Below are positions 1 through 11,043 of a DNA stretch of 64,000 bases, in pieces. The notes beneath the pieces were generated by a model that had not been told where the DNA came from, made no database searches, and was given only the letters and a program-made list of their open reading frames with translations. Numbering within the stretch: the first letter of the stretch is position 1; each line of letters starts with the position of its first letter. Source of the stretch: Nemophila menziesii (taxonomy: Eukaryota > Streptophyta > Magnoliopsida > Boraginales > Hydrophyllaceae); NCBI GenBank assembly GCA_029959085.1, contig JARWIR010000010.1, forward strand, positions 18,807,001 to 18,871,000, given 5' to 3'. Position numbers and translations under genes: made by a program.

Positions 1-298
1 AAACCCAAAACACGTCGGATTTTTTTGAACTGTATAGACCAGGATCGATTATAAGAGGTCTAGCTCTATGTGACCTAGAAGATTAATTTTAGTAAGTAAA
101 TTAATTAAAAATTAAAAGTAAAAAAAAAAAAAAAACATACTCTTTCCAACCAATATCACTAGTATGTTCAATGAAATTTAGCTCTCTTGGAATATTTGAT
201 AATGAATGAAGTAAATCTGATATAAGAGTGTAGAATAATTAAGAAAAAATTAAGAATAAAATGGAATTAAAAGAAAATATATATATATATATATATAC
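1..298 (-). other. intron 1 of the GT14-like gene (5' part)
   Basis: This is non-coding DNA downstream of the first exon of the gene at 299-839. The minus-strand exon ends in a GT donor at 298-297 and no continuation of the glycosyltransferase is readable before the window edge, so the remaining exons lie outside. The donor runs directly into an (AT)n microsatellite at 277-297, and a short A-run lies at 120-135. Confidence 0.6.
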
Positions 299-839
299 CA
301 TCTTGAGTGACTAAAGGATAATCAGAAGCGCTTAAATTAATAAACCAATCCCAAGCTCCACCTTCTTTTAACAAAATAGCAGCAGCGTGAAGGGTATTAG
401 TGACCATAGTAGGACCTCTATAAGTAACTAAATTAGATCTCACTACAACTCTAACATTCCCAATTTTAACGAATAAAGGTTCGTTTTTAACAAAGTTAAC
501 CAACTCTAATCTCTCTTGAGGTGTTGCTTCCAAATCTAAGTGTACTACGTATTGATTCATTGGATGGTATAATGCTTTTAATGCTCTTTTTAAGCTTAAT
601 CCATCACCACTTGAGCCTGAGATTAAGTAAGCTAATCTTGGTAAGTTTGAAGTAGGGTGTGTTGGGATTATATGAAGTTTTGATTCCACAAAGTTTGGAA
701 TTACTTGAGGTTTGATTCGGTTATGGTGAAATGGGTATGCAGATAAAATTGTGAAGATTATGAGGAATGATGAGATTATGAAGGTGGAAATTAATGGGAT
801 GAACCATTTTTTCTTCTTTAATGGATTGTTTATTTCCAT
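299..839 (-). CDS. GT14 beta-glucuronosyltransferase-like, first exon
   Basis: First exon (180 codons plus one base) of a family GT14 protein of the plant GlcAT14 / core-2 I-branching type. Such enzymes add glucuronic acid to arabinogalactan-protein glycans in the Golgi. Visible features: a short basic N-terminus (KKKK at about residues 8-11), one hydrophobic anchor at about residues 13-35 (type II membrane topology), a stem region, then the domain start with RLAYLISGSSGDG, the HLDLEA motif, YRGPTMV and NLSASDYPLVTQD. That last motif is where GlcAT14-type genes commonly have an intron, and a GT donor follows at once. The start is the first Met before the basic stretch. The rest of the gene is to the left, so completeness cannot be judged. 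The family call is solid; the acceptor sugar is inference. Confidence 0.88.
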
Positions 840-1729
840 GAACCTTACTTCAATCTTTCTTACAGTAAATGGGTTTTTTAAGCAAAAAAAAAAGTGAGAA
901 TCTTCTTTAGTATTGTGTATAGCTATGGTGTGGTGGAGAATGAGATGTGTGTGGTGTGTGAAAATGGAGAAAGTTGTTTTGTTGTGTTTAAAACGTTCAA
1001 ACTTGAAAGATTTACTGGTTAAGAGTTGGGTATTTGAGTTGGACTCAAATTGCTATTAGTCTTAAATTAGATAATTTAGTTAGTTAACAAGTCTAATATT
1101 GAGTATAGTCTATATATTATTTATGGAATATTTTTATTAATTATATATAATATAGTTTTTGAATTATTTTGATCTAGAATCATCACCGAAGATTTTTCAA
1201 TTATTTTTGGTATTATTTTATCTTAATAATCTTTCAGAATCTATTTAAACTTCAATTTAACTTAGTAGCTTTTTATAATCAATGAAATATAAATATTTAG
1301 TTATAAGATTATAAGTGGTGAGGTGGAGAAAACAAAGATTGTGATCTTGGGAATAGTATTAAGTATTATTGGTGTGGGGTGGTTGATACCAACATGATGT
1401 TTACCCGTGGCTCGTGAGTATTGACTAAAGAGTAAAAGCAATCAAGCGAAAAGTAGATTCTTGTGGTAATTTGATGGGTTGATTGATTGGTTTATAAGAT
1501 GAATTATCCATGAAACCATTCTTAGATTTTAAGGATAAATTGTATAAATTCAAAAAAGGAAATTACTCATAGAGATTAATGAGTTTTATAATTATTCATG
1601 GATTTTTTCCAAAAAAAAAAAGAACACTAGCAAAAGATTCCTGATATAATATATAGTGAAGTTTTAAATTCTTCTTTACTTTTATTTACCTTCCTAACTC
1701 ATCCTTTTTTTATCGGATGTCCCCGTCAA
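840..1729 (-). promoter_or_regulatory. upstream region of the GT14-like gene
   Basis: No open frame of note. It should hold the 5' UTR and promoter of the minus-strand gene at 299-839. The region is AT-rich and I see no unambiguous TATA box or known cis-element cluster. It ends at the LTR element beginning at 1730. Confidence 0.4.
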
Positions 1730-2033
1730 TGTGAGATATTTAAATAGTTTTGGAAAAAAATATTTAAATAAACGAAAGAATAAAATAAAATAAAATAAAA
1801 AAAGAAACAGTATATTAATACTACAAGAGACCTAAAAGATAGATACTTTTGCCTAAAAAGACCTAAAAGATAGAGAACAAGAAACACTAAAAACTACGTT
1901 GTGAATCTAAGTTGATGTCTAATACAATAGAATGAGATGATATATATATAACTATTTGCTGAATAAGAAAAGTAAGACTAAACTAATTAGAAAATATATA
2001 TACGATATGAAAATAAACTTGTCTAACAAGATA
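1730..2033 (-). repeat. 3' LTR of the small LTR element, first part
   Basis: Begins TGTGAGATATTTAAATAG and aligns with the right LTR (start TGTGATATCTATAAATAA) through the shared stretches AGTATATTAAT, GTTGATGTCTAATACAATAG and AAACTTGTCTAACAAG. The alignment breaks at the TA of the mariner insertion and resumes at 6773. Confidence 0.7.
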
Positions 2034-2075
2034 CTTTCTTCGTCCATTTTTATTTGTCCTACTTTTTAAAAGAAG
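2034..2075 (+). repeat. mariner left terminal inverted repeat
   Basis: Pairs with 6733-6770. About 35 bases match with few mismatches; the outer bases are the Stowaway/mariner-like CTCCCTCCGTCC type, here mutated to CTTTCTTCGTCC. Confidence 0.75.
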
Positions 2076-2474
2076 ATGACCAACAATATTTGTCCTTTTA
2101 ATAAAACAAAACATTTTTATCTAATATATTTCAATATTACCTTTATTAAAATATTTTTAATTTATCTTTTCAATAAATTAATATTAATTTTTTCTCAAAC
2201 TTATCAGTAATTAATACTCCTATATTACTCATTTTTCGATACTTCTATTTTTAAACAAGTATTGAATTTCTCATTAACTCTTTTTTTTTTGCATACATCT
2301 GAGGTTTAAAGTCGAAGTTGAATAGAAAAAAAACTAAACAGCTACACTCTTACAAGAGAGTCTAACAGTAGTTTAGGAATTGCACAACCACTCCTATCTC
2401 TAGTTATACTATCTCATAAATAATCCAGAGGATCTTCGAATACGCAACGGCCATCGTTCAAATCCGCACCCTTC

Positions 2475-2860
2475 TTAGCCAACAAGTCCGCACATGTGTT
2501 TGCTTCCCAGATATACCTCAAAACCCGGGCGAATCCTTAGCATCTTCTTACAATCATGACCTAAATGACCATTCCAAATTTTTGAACTACCACCGCCATT
2601 CACTAGTGCGTGAAGTTCACTCGAGTCTGTCTCAATATATAGGTTTTTAATGCCCCGATCTATTACCCATCTCAATCCGTGAGGTAGCGCAAGAAGTTCC
2701 GAATGGAAAGGAGACTCCACTACACAAGGCCCCGGAAAACCTGCGATAAATGCCCCGTCATCATCCCTCAAAATCCCACCTATCCCGACTCTCACCCTTA
2801 CTGCATCATACCTTTCATCCACGTTTAACTTAATCTTTCCACATGGTTTTTTCCATTTTA
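2475..2860 (-). pseudogene. LINE RNase H-like domain relic
   Basis: RVT_3-type RNase H fold. Recognisable signatures are GIGGILRDDDGAFIAGF, the E in the HSELLALPHGL helix and the D in YIETDSSEL. The frame closes soon after, so it is a broken C-terminal part of the LINE polyprotein. Confidence 0.65.
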
Positions 2861-3206
2861 TTAATTCCCTTTAGCTGATTTTATTCCCCTCCATTATACT
2901 CTTTTCTCCATGTCGATACAAAAGTACTCGCCAATCTAACTGTATCTCTTTTTAGACCCGCGAGTCAGGGAGTTGCAGCAGCAATTTCGAAGATCGTTTC
3001 GTTCCTTCTTGACCAAATGACGCTAACTGCAGCTATAAAAATCAACTTCCACTCAATTCCACCATATGTATTATTCGCACGGATATTCGCGTCCAACCAC
3101 TCTCTTATAAACTGGACAGCAAGTATATTCTGTTCATCAATACCAGCACCCAAAACAGTCTGCAAAATAAACTTATGATGGGCCAACAGTAGGTTCTGAG
3201 GGAGCT

Positions 3207-3540
3207 TCACATTACACGAGTTACATTCATTATGACCTCAGCATCTATATAACCAAGACTTGAATAAAAGTCTATTGGAGATTCGTGAACTGCAAAATCA
3301 GCATCTGCTCGCGCCAGGGAGGGACCATAAATTCCAGGAGACAAACTTGCAGATGTTGTTTTAGCTAATCCTAATTCCCGCCATAATAGTTGTGGTACTT
3401 TACAATTAGTAAAAACATGACACAAATCTTCCATTACAGCACCACATATTCTACACCCTTCCTCTTCAATAACATTCCTCCTAAACAAATTAGCGGCAGT
3501 AGGTAAGCGGTCCCACGCCATTCTCCACAATACCACATAG
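3207..3540 (-). pseudogene. LINE zf-RVT (zinc-binding) relic
   Basis: The segment shows WRMAWDRLPTAANLFRR followed by CRICG and CHVFTNC, the Cys/His layout of the zf-RVT domain that follows the reverse transcriptase in plant L1 elements. The frame is lost downstream and the RNase H part lies in other frames. Confidence 0.65.
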
Positions 3541-3960
3541 AGTTTTTTAGAGCACTTCGCCCTCCAAATATTCCCCTATACAAACGTAGAGTCAGGCGCT
3601 CCCCCCACAGTCATTTTGAAGGTCGACTTGACTAAAAACAGTCCCGAAGGTTCTGGTGCCCACTTATATACCCTTCCATTGAGTCGCCACTTTCAATAAC
3701 GCCCTCCTTCAATAAACTCGCCCCCACGATGATAGCTTTGCAATACCCGAGTCATTTTCTTTAATCTCACGGTTTAGCATCCCATTTTTAAAATACTTAT
3801 GCTTAAACACCTCTACCAACGCCACTCTTTGATTTTGGAAGTTTCCATCCGAGTTTTGCCAACAGAGCTTGGTTGAATTTTCTAGCACCTCTTAATCCTA
3901 AACCCCCATTCGATTTTGGCGTACAGAAATTCTCCCAGTATATCCAGTGAATTCATTGTA

Positions 3961-4984
3961 TGTGTTTTTCGTTGAGCTTATAAGTTTAATTATAATGGAC
4001 TATATATTTGGTGGGATTTAGATTTATGTATATTAAAATAACTTAAGAAAAATGGCTATAACATTAAAGAACATTTTGTTTCCTTAATAAATAATACGTT
4101 ACCTTTGAAGTGAGCATAAACAACTCATATATGTCTATTTCACCACACACATATACCAGTAGCTTGATTGCTTGCATCTGTTATGTTGGTATAGCACTTA
4201 GTACCGTTGAGCAAGAGTGATTCGTCCAGCAAGTGAAAGATCTTTTTAACTCTTATCAGTAACTATTTTTTGTTTTACTTCCAACTCACAATTTTTATTT
4301 TTTAGACGATGGTCAACTCACAATTGAGTTCTCCTATTACTCCTATTAGTACTGTTTAACTTCCTATTCATTTTTTTCAACTCCTATTAATAATTCTTTG
4401 TTTTACTTCTTGTTTATTTTTTGTCAAACTTAGAATTGAATATCTGATAGACAATTGATTACATGTAATAGGCAATATAGCATGTGATATCAAATCCTTT
4501 TTTTACGATCATAAAAAAAACTTGTGTAAATAATATATGTTGATCTTTTTTCTAGGCCCTTAGTCTTTCAACTGATCTTCGGAAACATATTAGAATTAAA
4601 AACCTCTGCAACAGTAATATCTCTTCCTTAGAAAAACTCGAATAGCACATAATTTAACTAACAAAAAACAACATACTCCCATATTTATATATAGCACACA
4701 AACATAAAAATAACTCCAATAGCTCACCATTTGATTAACCAAAAAACAACATCATAAGCAAGGTAATTACAACTTAAAAAATTGATTCTAACTAACCACA
4801 TATTTAATGTCATAACATACTTAAATGTCAAGACTTCTTGACATTTCACCCCAAATAATTAAGAGCTTCTTGAACTAACTCATGATCACACTTTAATTGG
4901 GTTGAAGTCGCCTTTCACATTCCAAAATATCTTTTTTTATATGAGGAATACTTAGAACCTTTTTTTTCATAATCTCCTCCATAC
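3961..4984. other. mariner 3' non-coding part
   Basis: Sequence between the nested LINE and the transposase 3' end. It is AT-rich with no coding signal and belongs to the mariner body by position. Confidence 0.5.
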
Positions 4985-6080
4985 ACAACTGTAATGATTA
5001 AATATACGATTAGACTTCACATATGAATATTTCTCATATGCCTTCTCAACATCATTAACAAGATCATCAACCGTCTTAGGTGCCTCCTTGTGTTGTAGTG
5101 ACTAGATAGAACTAAAAAATCCAAGATCAAGAATATTAAAATCAGGAGAATTCGGAGGTTGAGACATTATACAAATATTAAATCCATCTTTAGTTGCTGC
5201 TTCGCAAAATTCATGATCATTGCAATCGATATGAGTTTTTGCATTATCTTGTTGAATAAAGATTGGATTCCTCGAGTCTTCAGCAGGCCATTTTTCTTTG
5301 ATGGCAGGAAGGACTTATCAATCATAAAAGATCTTACAATATTTCTTGTCACTGAAACAATCGGTATCGTCTTCATTGTTCCTGCAATTCTATTGAGGCT
5401 ATTTCTTTTGGCTGGTTCTTTTGTAACAAAAGGAAACACCCCAATTTTTCCTGAAAAAATCCCATTACCTTCTTCATAAAATCTTGGACGAGCCATAACA
5501 TCTATAAACATGACTTTCGGAATATAATTTTTGCTTTTGCAGGTGTGCAGCAAAACTACTTCTTCGGATGTTAATAATAATGTTGAGATTTTTTGGTTAG
5601 GTAAAACATTTTTCATCAATATGAATAATGTTTTACATTCCATTAAATGTAGGATCATGTGGTATGCTATTAACATCATGAATTGATAAACAAAACTTTA
5701 ATCGAGATCTTATGTTGTCTTCCTTCAGAGAAGGTTTTATGGCATTTGAATGCCGTCTTATATCTCTAGATTTTAAACGGTTGTGTATTGTACTTTTTTT
5801 CATATCTAAGGCTCCAGCTAAAGTTCTAATAGTTGTTCTTTTTTGTAAAGGTATACTAGATATACGATCCATGCTTACCTCAATTTTCTCAACATTTTTT
5901 GTCTTTTGAATATAACCCTGTTTCCTGTAGTGTTGAATAGTTTACATAAAAACTGGGAAATGGGATGAAATCATTTCCTTTTATTGTTTTCTTAATTTTC
6001 CAATAATATTTTTTTCTAACAACATATCAAGAAGTGCTCTACGTTCATCATTTGTTAACTTTTGTGATTTTCTTGAGAGG
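4985..6080 (-). pseudogene. mariner transposase, degenerate
   Basis: Decayed transposase of the plant mariner (DD39D) type. Read on the minus strand, an N-terminal TNDERRALLDMLLE-like stretch (about 6030-6060) is followed by a helix-turn-helix part at 5633-5872 (LAGALDMKKSTIHNRLKSR). The catalytic domain comes next: HTCKSKNYIPKVMF near 5520-5560, MARPRF, GIFSGKIG, FVTKEPAKR. The NSPDFNILDLG motif near 5110-5165 carries the third catalytic Asp. The C-terminal KEAPKTVDDLV motif follows. At least three frame changes and stops interrupt it and the region of the first catalytic Asp is eroded, so it cannot make a working enzyme. Related active proteins cut and paste at TA sites. Confidence 0.8.
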
Positions 6081-6770
6081 TATGATTGCTTTTGTCTGTT
6101 ATCATCATTTACATTTTCTCAAAAAATAAGCCAAAAAATAAATTCTACAGATAAAACAAAACAAAAAACGTCTGATATACATACATGTATTGTACATCAC
6201 TGTGTTATGAAGATCATTTTCTAAATTGTTTTGACAGAGAAATTGTGATTCTTGATCAATAGAAGAATGATTTTCTATATAATTCTCATCAAAATTGGGA
6301 TTCTGATTGAGATCAATATTAAGATATGGAACGTTTTAATCAAAATTCTTCATATTTAAATGGAGGAGTTTTGATGAGAAAAAACCTCTTTAAACAAAGA
6401 TGATTTTTAACTTACGATTTATATAGAATAAAATCTCCTTGAAGATAAGAGTGAATCTTGAAAAAAAATGTGGAGGAAAATATTTTACAGTTTAATTTAC
6501 TTTTCAAATTTAAATTTCAAATAAATAATTTAAAAATTTGTATGGTGGGGAATATGAATTTTCGGCTCTAAATATTAGCTTCAAATGCTTAATAAAATAA
6601 CACGACAGTATTTTATTTCAAAGTACTTACTAAAATCTAGGAGTAAAAAGGAGGTTAGACAATAAATAAGTTTATAAATATTATATAAGAGTACTATGGT
6701 AAAGAAGGAGGGTATATAATGCATTTTTTGTGCCATAAAAAATGGGACAAATAAAAATGGACAGAGGGAG
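6081..6770. other. mariner 5' non-coding part with right inverted repeat
   Basis: AT-rich leader between the transposase N-terminus and the right terminus. The right inverted repeat occupies 6733-6770, followed by the duplicated TA at 6771-6772. No ORF. Confidence 0.6.
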
Positions 6771-6803
6771 TAATAAATAATTATGGTAATAATATATTTA
6801 ATA

Positions 6804-6816
6804 CCCCCTCTAACTT
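6804..6816 (-). promoter_or_regulatory. polypurine tract of the small LTR element
   Basis: On the minus strand it reads AAGTTAGAGGGGG immediately before the left LTR. This is the expected place for plus-strand DNA priming. Confidence 0.6.
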
Positions 6817-7303
6817 AAGTAGGTCCGATTAAAAAATAACTTGAGTTTGAAATCTGAATCGTTGATGACGTGTCTTGAGCGTCGTTGATTGAGAAGCATG
6901 ACAGAGGTGTTGACGTGGTGACAATGTTGATGTCGTGGCGTCGTGGTGGAGCAATGTGTCGAGTTGTGAGAACTGTGAACCAAGAACCGGGTGATGAGTG
7001 AATTAATGAGATGAGACCATTGACGAATCCTACGAGAGGATTAAAATTTCAATCCCTGCGAGAGGAATAAGATTTCGATTTATACGAGAGGTATAAGATT
7101 TTGATCCTATTTTGATCCTATGAGAGGAATACGATTTCGATTCTTAAGAGAGGAATAAGATCGCGATTCCTATGAGAACAATAAGAGAAATTTTTTTTTT
7201 GCGCCGAAGCGATTGAAAAGAGATGAATGAGTGACATGGAAGATGTAAACTAATGAATTGCGAAAGTGAACGTATCTATAATGAGAAACCACTTTGGATT
7301 GTG
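6817..7303. other. internal region of the small LTR element
   Basis: About 0.5 kb without coding potential, including a run of imperfect 27-bp tandem units at 7021-7185. No gag or pol similarity was found, so mobility would have needed proteins from another element. Confidence 0.6.
7021..7185. repeat. imperfect 27-bp tandem repeat
   Basis: Six degenerate units of the form CGAGAGGAATAAGATTTCGA plus a short tail follow each other in the internal region. Spacing varies by a few bases. Confidence 0.65.
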
Positions 7304-7315
7304 GCTCTGATACCA
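7304..7315 (-). promoter_or_regulatory. primer-binding site (tRNA-iMet)
   Basis: The minus strand reads TGGTATCAGAGC, the standard plant LTR-retrotransposon primer site complementary to initiator-Met tRNA. It touches the LTR end at 7316 with no gap. Confidence 0.8.
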
Positions 7316-7589
7316 TGTGATATCTATAAATAAGCGGTAGAGAGAAAATAAGAAAAGAGAAATAGTATATTAATGATGCAAGATCCATAAAGGCTAAAGA
7401 ACAAGGAACACTATAAACTACATTGTGAATATTAGTTGATGTCTAATACAATAGAATGAGACAATATATATAGGTCTAACTACTTGGTGAACAAGAAAGT
7501 TAGAAAAAACTAATTAGGAAATAAATACGATATGAAAATAAACTTGTCTAACAAGGTAATTAATAATTATGATAATAATATATTTAACA
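7316..7589 (-). repeat. 5' LTR of the small LTR element (uninterrupted)
   Basis: A 274-bp LTR with TG...CA ends. It preserves the equivalent of the mariner target site (near 7553-7580: CTAACAAG followed by GTAATTAATAATTATG) in its empty state. Confidence 0.7.
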
Positions 7590-8769
7590 TTCGGTATCAA
7601 CTTATTGATTACCTTTAACAGTTTACCTCGATTTTTATGTTCTTAAATATAATTAGTTCATTTAAATATTGTGTGATGTGCGTCCACATTACCTTTATTA
7701 AAGATATGAGTAATATTAATACGTGCAATTGCTTTTTAAAGCTTTTATTACTCCAACAACCATTATTTGCGAATTATCAAGGTTATGATAGGCATTTATG
7801 TATATGTCTAATAGTTTTTTTACTAAAACATTTTGTCTCCCCCTTGCAATGTTTAGTTTGACTTCCTTTCAGTTTTCCCATGTAAAACTTAGCATTCTGC
7901 AGACTCTTTGGGGTTGCGTACTAATTCTTTTTAGCAGTGGGCCAACATTCACGCAAAGATCGTTATTTTTTGTCCGTTTGATATCACTATGTTTAACTTG
8001 CTTCCTCATATTTTGTCTTTCCCCAACGCATTGCTAACTATTAGATCATATCATTGGCATGCATGCGATTATTGCAATGAAGGATCTCCACCTTATGTAT
8101 AGCCATATAGGTCTTCAACGAATCATCGGTTCAAGTTACACTTTCACCACGTTATAATTATGAAACATGGTCATTCAATTTTATTTATAAACATAGACAC
8201 AGTTCACAAGATTAACCTAGCAAAATGAAAATTTTGAAACTACAACCACCAAATTCTTCTCCAACATAAAGGCTCCAATTTTTTTTTGTAACGTTAAGTC
8301 TATTGCCAACTGAAAGGTTATGGCATCCGTCGCAAAGACATTGGTGATGGAGTTCTGGAGGGTGAAGAAGTTGGACCAGGCTATTAATATTGATCCAAAC
8401 ATATTTGAGTTTATCTTTATTAGTCATTAGAACAGTGATAATTCTTGGTTTAATAGACAAAGTGATGTATAATAACCGCACCCCGTGATTAAGCCATCGA
8501 ACCAAAATTTCCTATACTGAAATGATATGAAATTTTTAGTCTCTTCTGTCCGGATTCAAGTCAATGGTTGTCCCTTCCAAATAATACCAGTGGAACTATA
8601 ACTTTGCTAACCTATCATCTAATCAAGGTTGATGAAATTGATTTATCTTTTGAAGGATCCATGGGTATAATTCGTACTCTTGGGATAATGATTACCTTTC
8701 AAAAGGGCTGCATTGAGTTTGACTTGAACCTTCTTAATAGGATTTTAAGTATGTGAGGTTGGAACAGGT
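7590..8769. other. intergenic, nothing recognised
   Basis: AT-rich sequence. A 97-codon minus frame at 8212-8505 has no family signature and I do not support it as a gene. Confidence 0.5.
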
Positions 8770-10600
8770 GTATATATGTTATGGTTTTGAAAACCCAGAA
8801 ATATATCCTAGTGGGGTGAATAGGATTATGTAAAATTTTAGAATCTAACTCAAAATTGAAACACTTATCAAGACCCTTCAGCCCAAGATATCTCTTTGAT
8901 TCTATATTGCGTTAGAAGAAACGATTTTTGAATCAGAATTAAATTGACAAAGTTATGCAGGTTTTTCCATGATGACCCTGACTTGTCCAAAATTGCTAAA
9001 AACATTTCGGGCCAAAGTTGACCCACTTTATTACTCGAGATGGCTTGTAAAATTCTGAGAAGTATTCTCTAGGTGCGATTTTAACGTCACGCTTCGAGGA
9101 ACACCGTCACCAATCTCTACCTTATACTTTTCCCATATCATCCTCAATCATTAATATATTATTTGATCGGCTCCTTAAACATATCACTTGTCTTCTTCAA
9201 TCTTCTTGTAACTCTTCATAGCTTGATTGTCTCTATCTTCAATATCTTCTTCTCCTTTGACTTCTAGCTCAAACTCAAATTATCTTCTCTAGTTCAACTT
9301 AATTTTCATTTCCTTGTATCTTCTAGCTCATTCTTCATAGTCACTATATTTATACCTCAATGCTTCCTTGAACCTACGAATAACATACTATAGATCTTGG
9401 TTTAATTGTAGGATCGAACTTGTTCAAAATATATTGGTGTGACACCAATCATCAATCAAAATGAGCCTTTAGTCTATCACTCTTTCCTATGTTGGTGATG
9501 ACAAAAAAATGATGGATTGCTATAAATGATTTAATTAAAGGTATAATAGAGAGAAACTCCTCCATAAACATATACTCGATCAACATAGTGATAAGAAATC
9601 TAAAGCATGTAAAAGGCTAATCTAGTTCTCCTCCATAGTTAATCACTCCCATATAGTGATGCCATGCATATTTCCCCCTTTTGTAGACACCAAAATTAAG
9701 CATATATAAGAGACAAGACATATGACTCGATTCAGAAAGAAAGGAAAAAAGTTCTAGATTCATTAAAAAAGAAGAAGAAGCAAACATAAATAAGTCCAAA
9801 AAAGACCACAAATAAAATGCCTAAACGCAACTAGACTCTAAATCGATAAAGTTCAAATTATCAACTCATAATATCTTATCATCTACTCTCTTCTTTGTCT
9901 TAGGGAACAAATCATTTCTCATATTATAACTTGAGCTTCCAAGACTTCTACTCTTTTATCAATACATGTGATAATTTGGGGGATTCGGTGTAACAGGTGG
10001 CATTCGATCCACGATACTTTTCTTTAAAGAAGGCAATGAGCTTAGTTCCTAACTCTTCATTTGTTTCTCCTTGAGTTGTAGTGATATATCTTGTCACTTG
10101 TACTTGGAGAGAGGTTGAGACCTAGATTTGGGTGTTAATAAATTTTCTAGAGGGGCATTTGCTAATGGTATTGGTTAAGTTTAGTATGCTTCTCTACCTT
10201 TATTGGCTTGGGTTTGAATCAATATTTTAAGCTCATCACTTAAGGTAAAGAATAAATAAACCCTATGTACATCATTAAATTCCAAATATTTATTTTTTGA
10301 GTGCATTGAGTTTTGTGGATGAAACTTAACATATATTGACCCACTGTTTAATGAAGAGATAACTTAGAGCTAACCCATAAGGTACATGGTCATTTTGATG
10401 TCCAGTGTATTGCATATGGAAAATGAAAACAAAAGGCCAATTGATGAGTCTTTTAGAGTAGATGTGAAAGAGAAGATAGGCTTCGAAGAGGGAGATTGCA
10501 TTATCCTTTTTTATAGATAGAATCCCAGTTGTTAGAAGTTTGTGAGCAAAATGTTTTTCATAGGCGAGAGGTAGAGGAAATAACACTTTTTTCTTTTTAA
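8770..10600 (-). mobile_element. ghost of a SIRE/Maximus-like copia 3' end
   Basis: Highly decayed. The order mirrors the intact element at 48218-55670. An LTR-end-like motif (CCTAGTGGGGTGAATAGG at about 8809-8826) resembles the LTR start there. A purine tract on the minus strand (AAAAGGGGGAAATATG near 9670-9684) is of the type that precedes SIRE 3' LTRs. Further 5' on the minus strand, at 9960-10600, are env-like or plant-transposon-protein-like fragments. No intact frame. This is inference from layout, not from a clean alignment. Confidence 0.4.
10326..10600 (-). pseudogene. fragment of a plant transposon-associated protein
   Basis: An 86-codon minus frame, FHIYSKRLINWPFVFIFHM then VPYGLALSYLF, resembles the conserved middle of the putative plant transposon protein family often found in the extra ORF of large LTR elements. 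The match is by pattern only and the frame is short, with both ends degenerate. Confidence 0.3.
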
Positions 10601-10987
10601 AACTCTTCTACTTCTTCAATTAGCTCTTCTTCTAACGAGTTATGCCAACTACCTACAAAAAATATCATTCCCCTTATTTTTCATTGAAAAGAGAGTTGTT
10701 AGAGATTCACAAGAAAGAGTAAGGTTTTTGTCTTGGACGACACTTTTGAATTTGTGATCTTCACGAGTGTAAGTAAGATTTTGGTAGATAACACGTACTA
10801 AGGTTACACAATGTAATTTCTCAATGCCGGTAAATGATAGTGATCCTTGATTTCCGAAGGGGGCGTCTTTTTCTTATATATAAAAAAAATTATACATAAA
10901 ATTATAAGTATTTTATTAATTGATTTTTATTGTTGATATATTTTTAATTGATTGTAACATTTCATTAATAACAAAAAAAGAAGTGTT
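10601..10987. other. intergenic between two retroelement relics
   Basis: No gene seen. It lies between the copia ghost and the 3' tail of the next LINE. Confidence 0.4.
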
Positions 10988-11043
10988 TTTTTTGTTCAAA
11001 ACATAATATATAGATTAATAGAAAGATAGAAACCGTTACAAAG

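Larger units (their letters stand above)
2281..3960 (-). mobile_element. LINE 3' fragment inside the mariner
   Basis: 5'-truncated L1-type retrotransposon in minus orientation. The T-run at 2281-2290 is the poly(A) tail seen from the plus strand. Moving 5' on the minus strand one meets an RNase H domain, a zf-RVT domain, and finally the end of the RT thumb region at about 3840-3920 (a GGLGLR...FNQALLAKLG-type motif). Several frameshifts and stops separate them. The insertion site duplication is not clear. Confidence 0.7.
2034..6770 (-). mobile_element. Soymar-like mariner element with nested LINE
   Basis: Tc1/mariner superfamily DNA transposon. Its terminal inverted repeats face each other: the left begins CTTTCTTCGTCC and the right, read inward on the minus strand, begins CTCCCTCTGTCC; both continue with ATTTTTATTTGTCC. 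A TA dinucleotide flanks each end (2032-2033 and 6771-6772), the target duplication expected for this family. A decayed transposase lies on the minus strand (4985-6080). The element is inflated by a LINE fragment at 2281-3960. The empty target is preserved in the partner LTR near 7553-7580, which supports the exact borders. Confidence 0.82.
1730..7589 (-). mobile_element. small non-autonomous LTR retroelement, interrupted by a mariner
   Basis: Two related LTRs flank a 0.5 kb internal region without coding capacity. The left LTR is 1730-2033 continued at 6773-6803; the right LTR is 7316-7589. Minus-strand orientation is shown by a primer-binding site (7304-7315, complementary to initiator-Met tRNA) abutting the right LTR and by a polypurine tract (6804-6816) abutting the left one. 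Without the 4.7 kb mariner the element is only about 1.1 kb, in the TRIM-like size class. LTR termini read TG...CA on the right and TG...TA on the left. I could not find a convincing 5-bp target duplication (left flank gtcaa, right flank ttcgg), so the outer boundaries could be off by several bases. Confidence 0.7.

Noticed and set aside
5159..5479. 106-codon plus frame
   Set aside because: Lies antisense to the mariner transposase relic and has no domain of its own.
8212..8505. 97-codon minus frame
   Set aside because: No family signature, overlapping second frame of similar length, and AT-rich context; likely chance.
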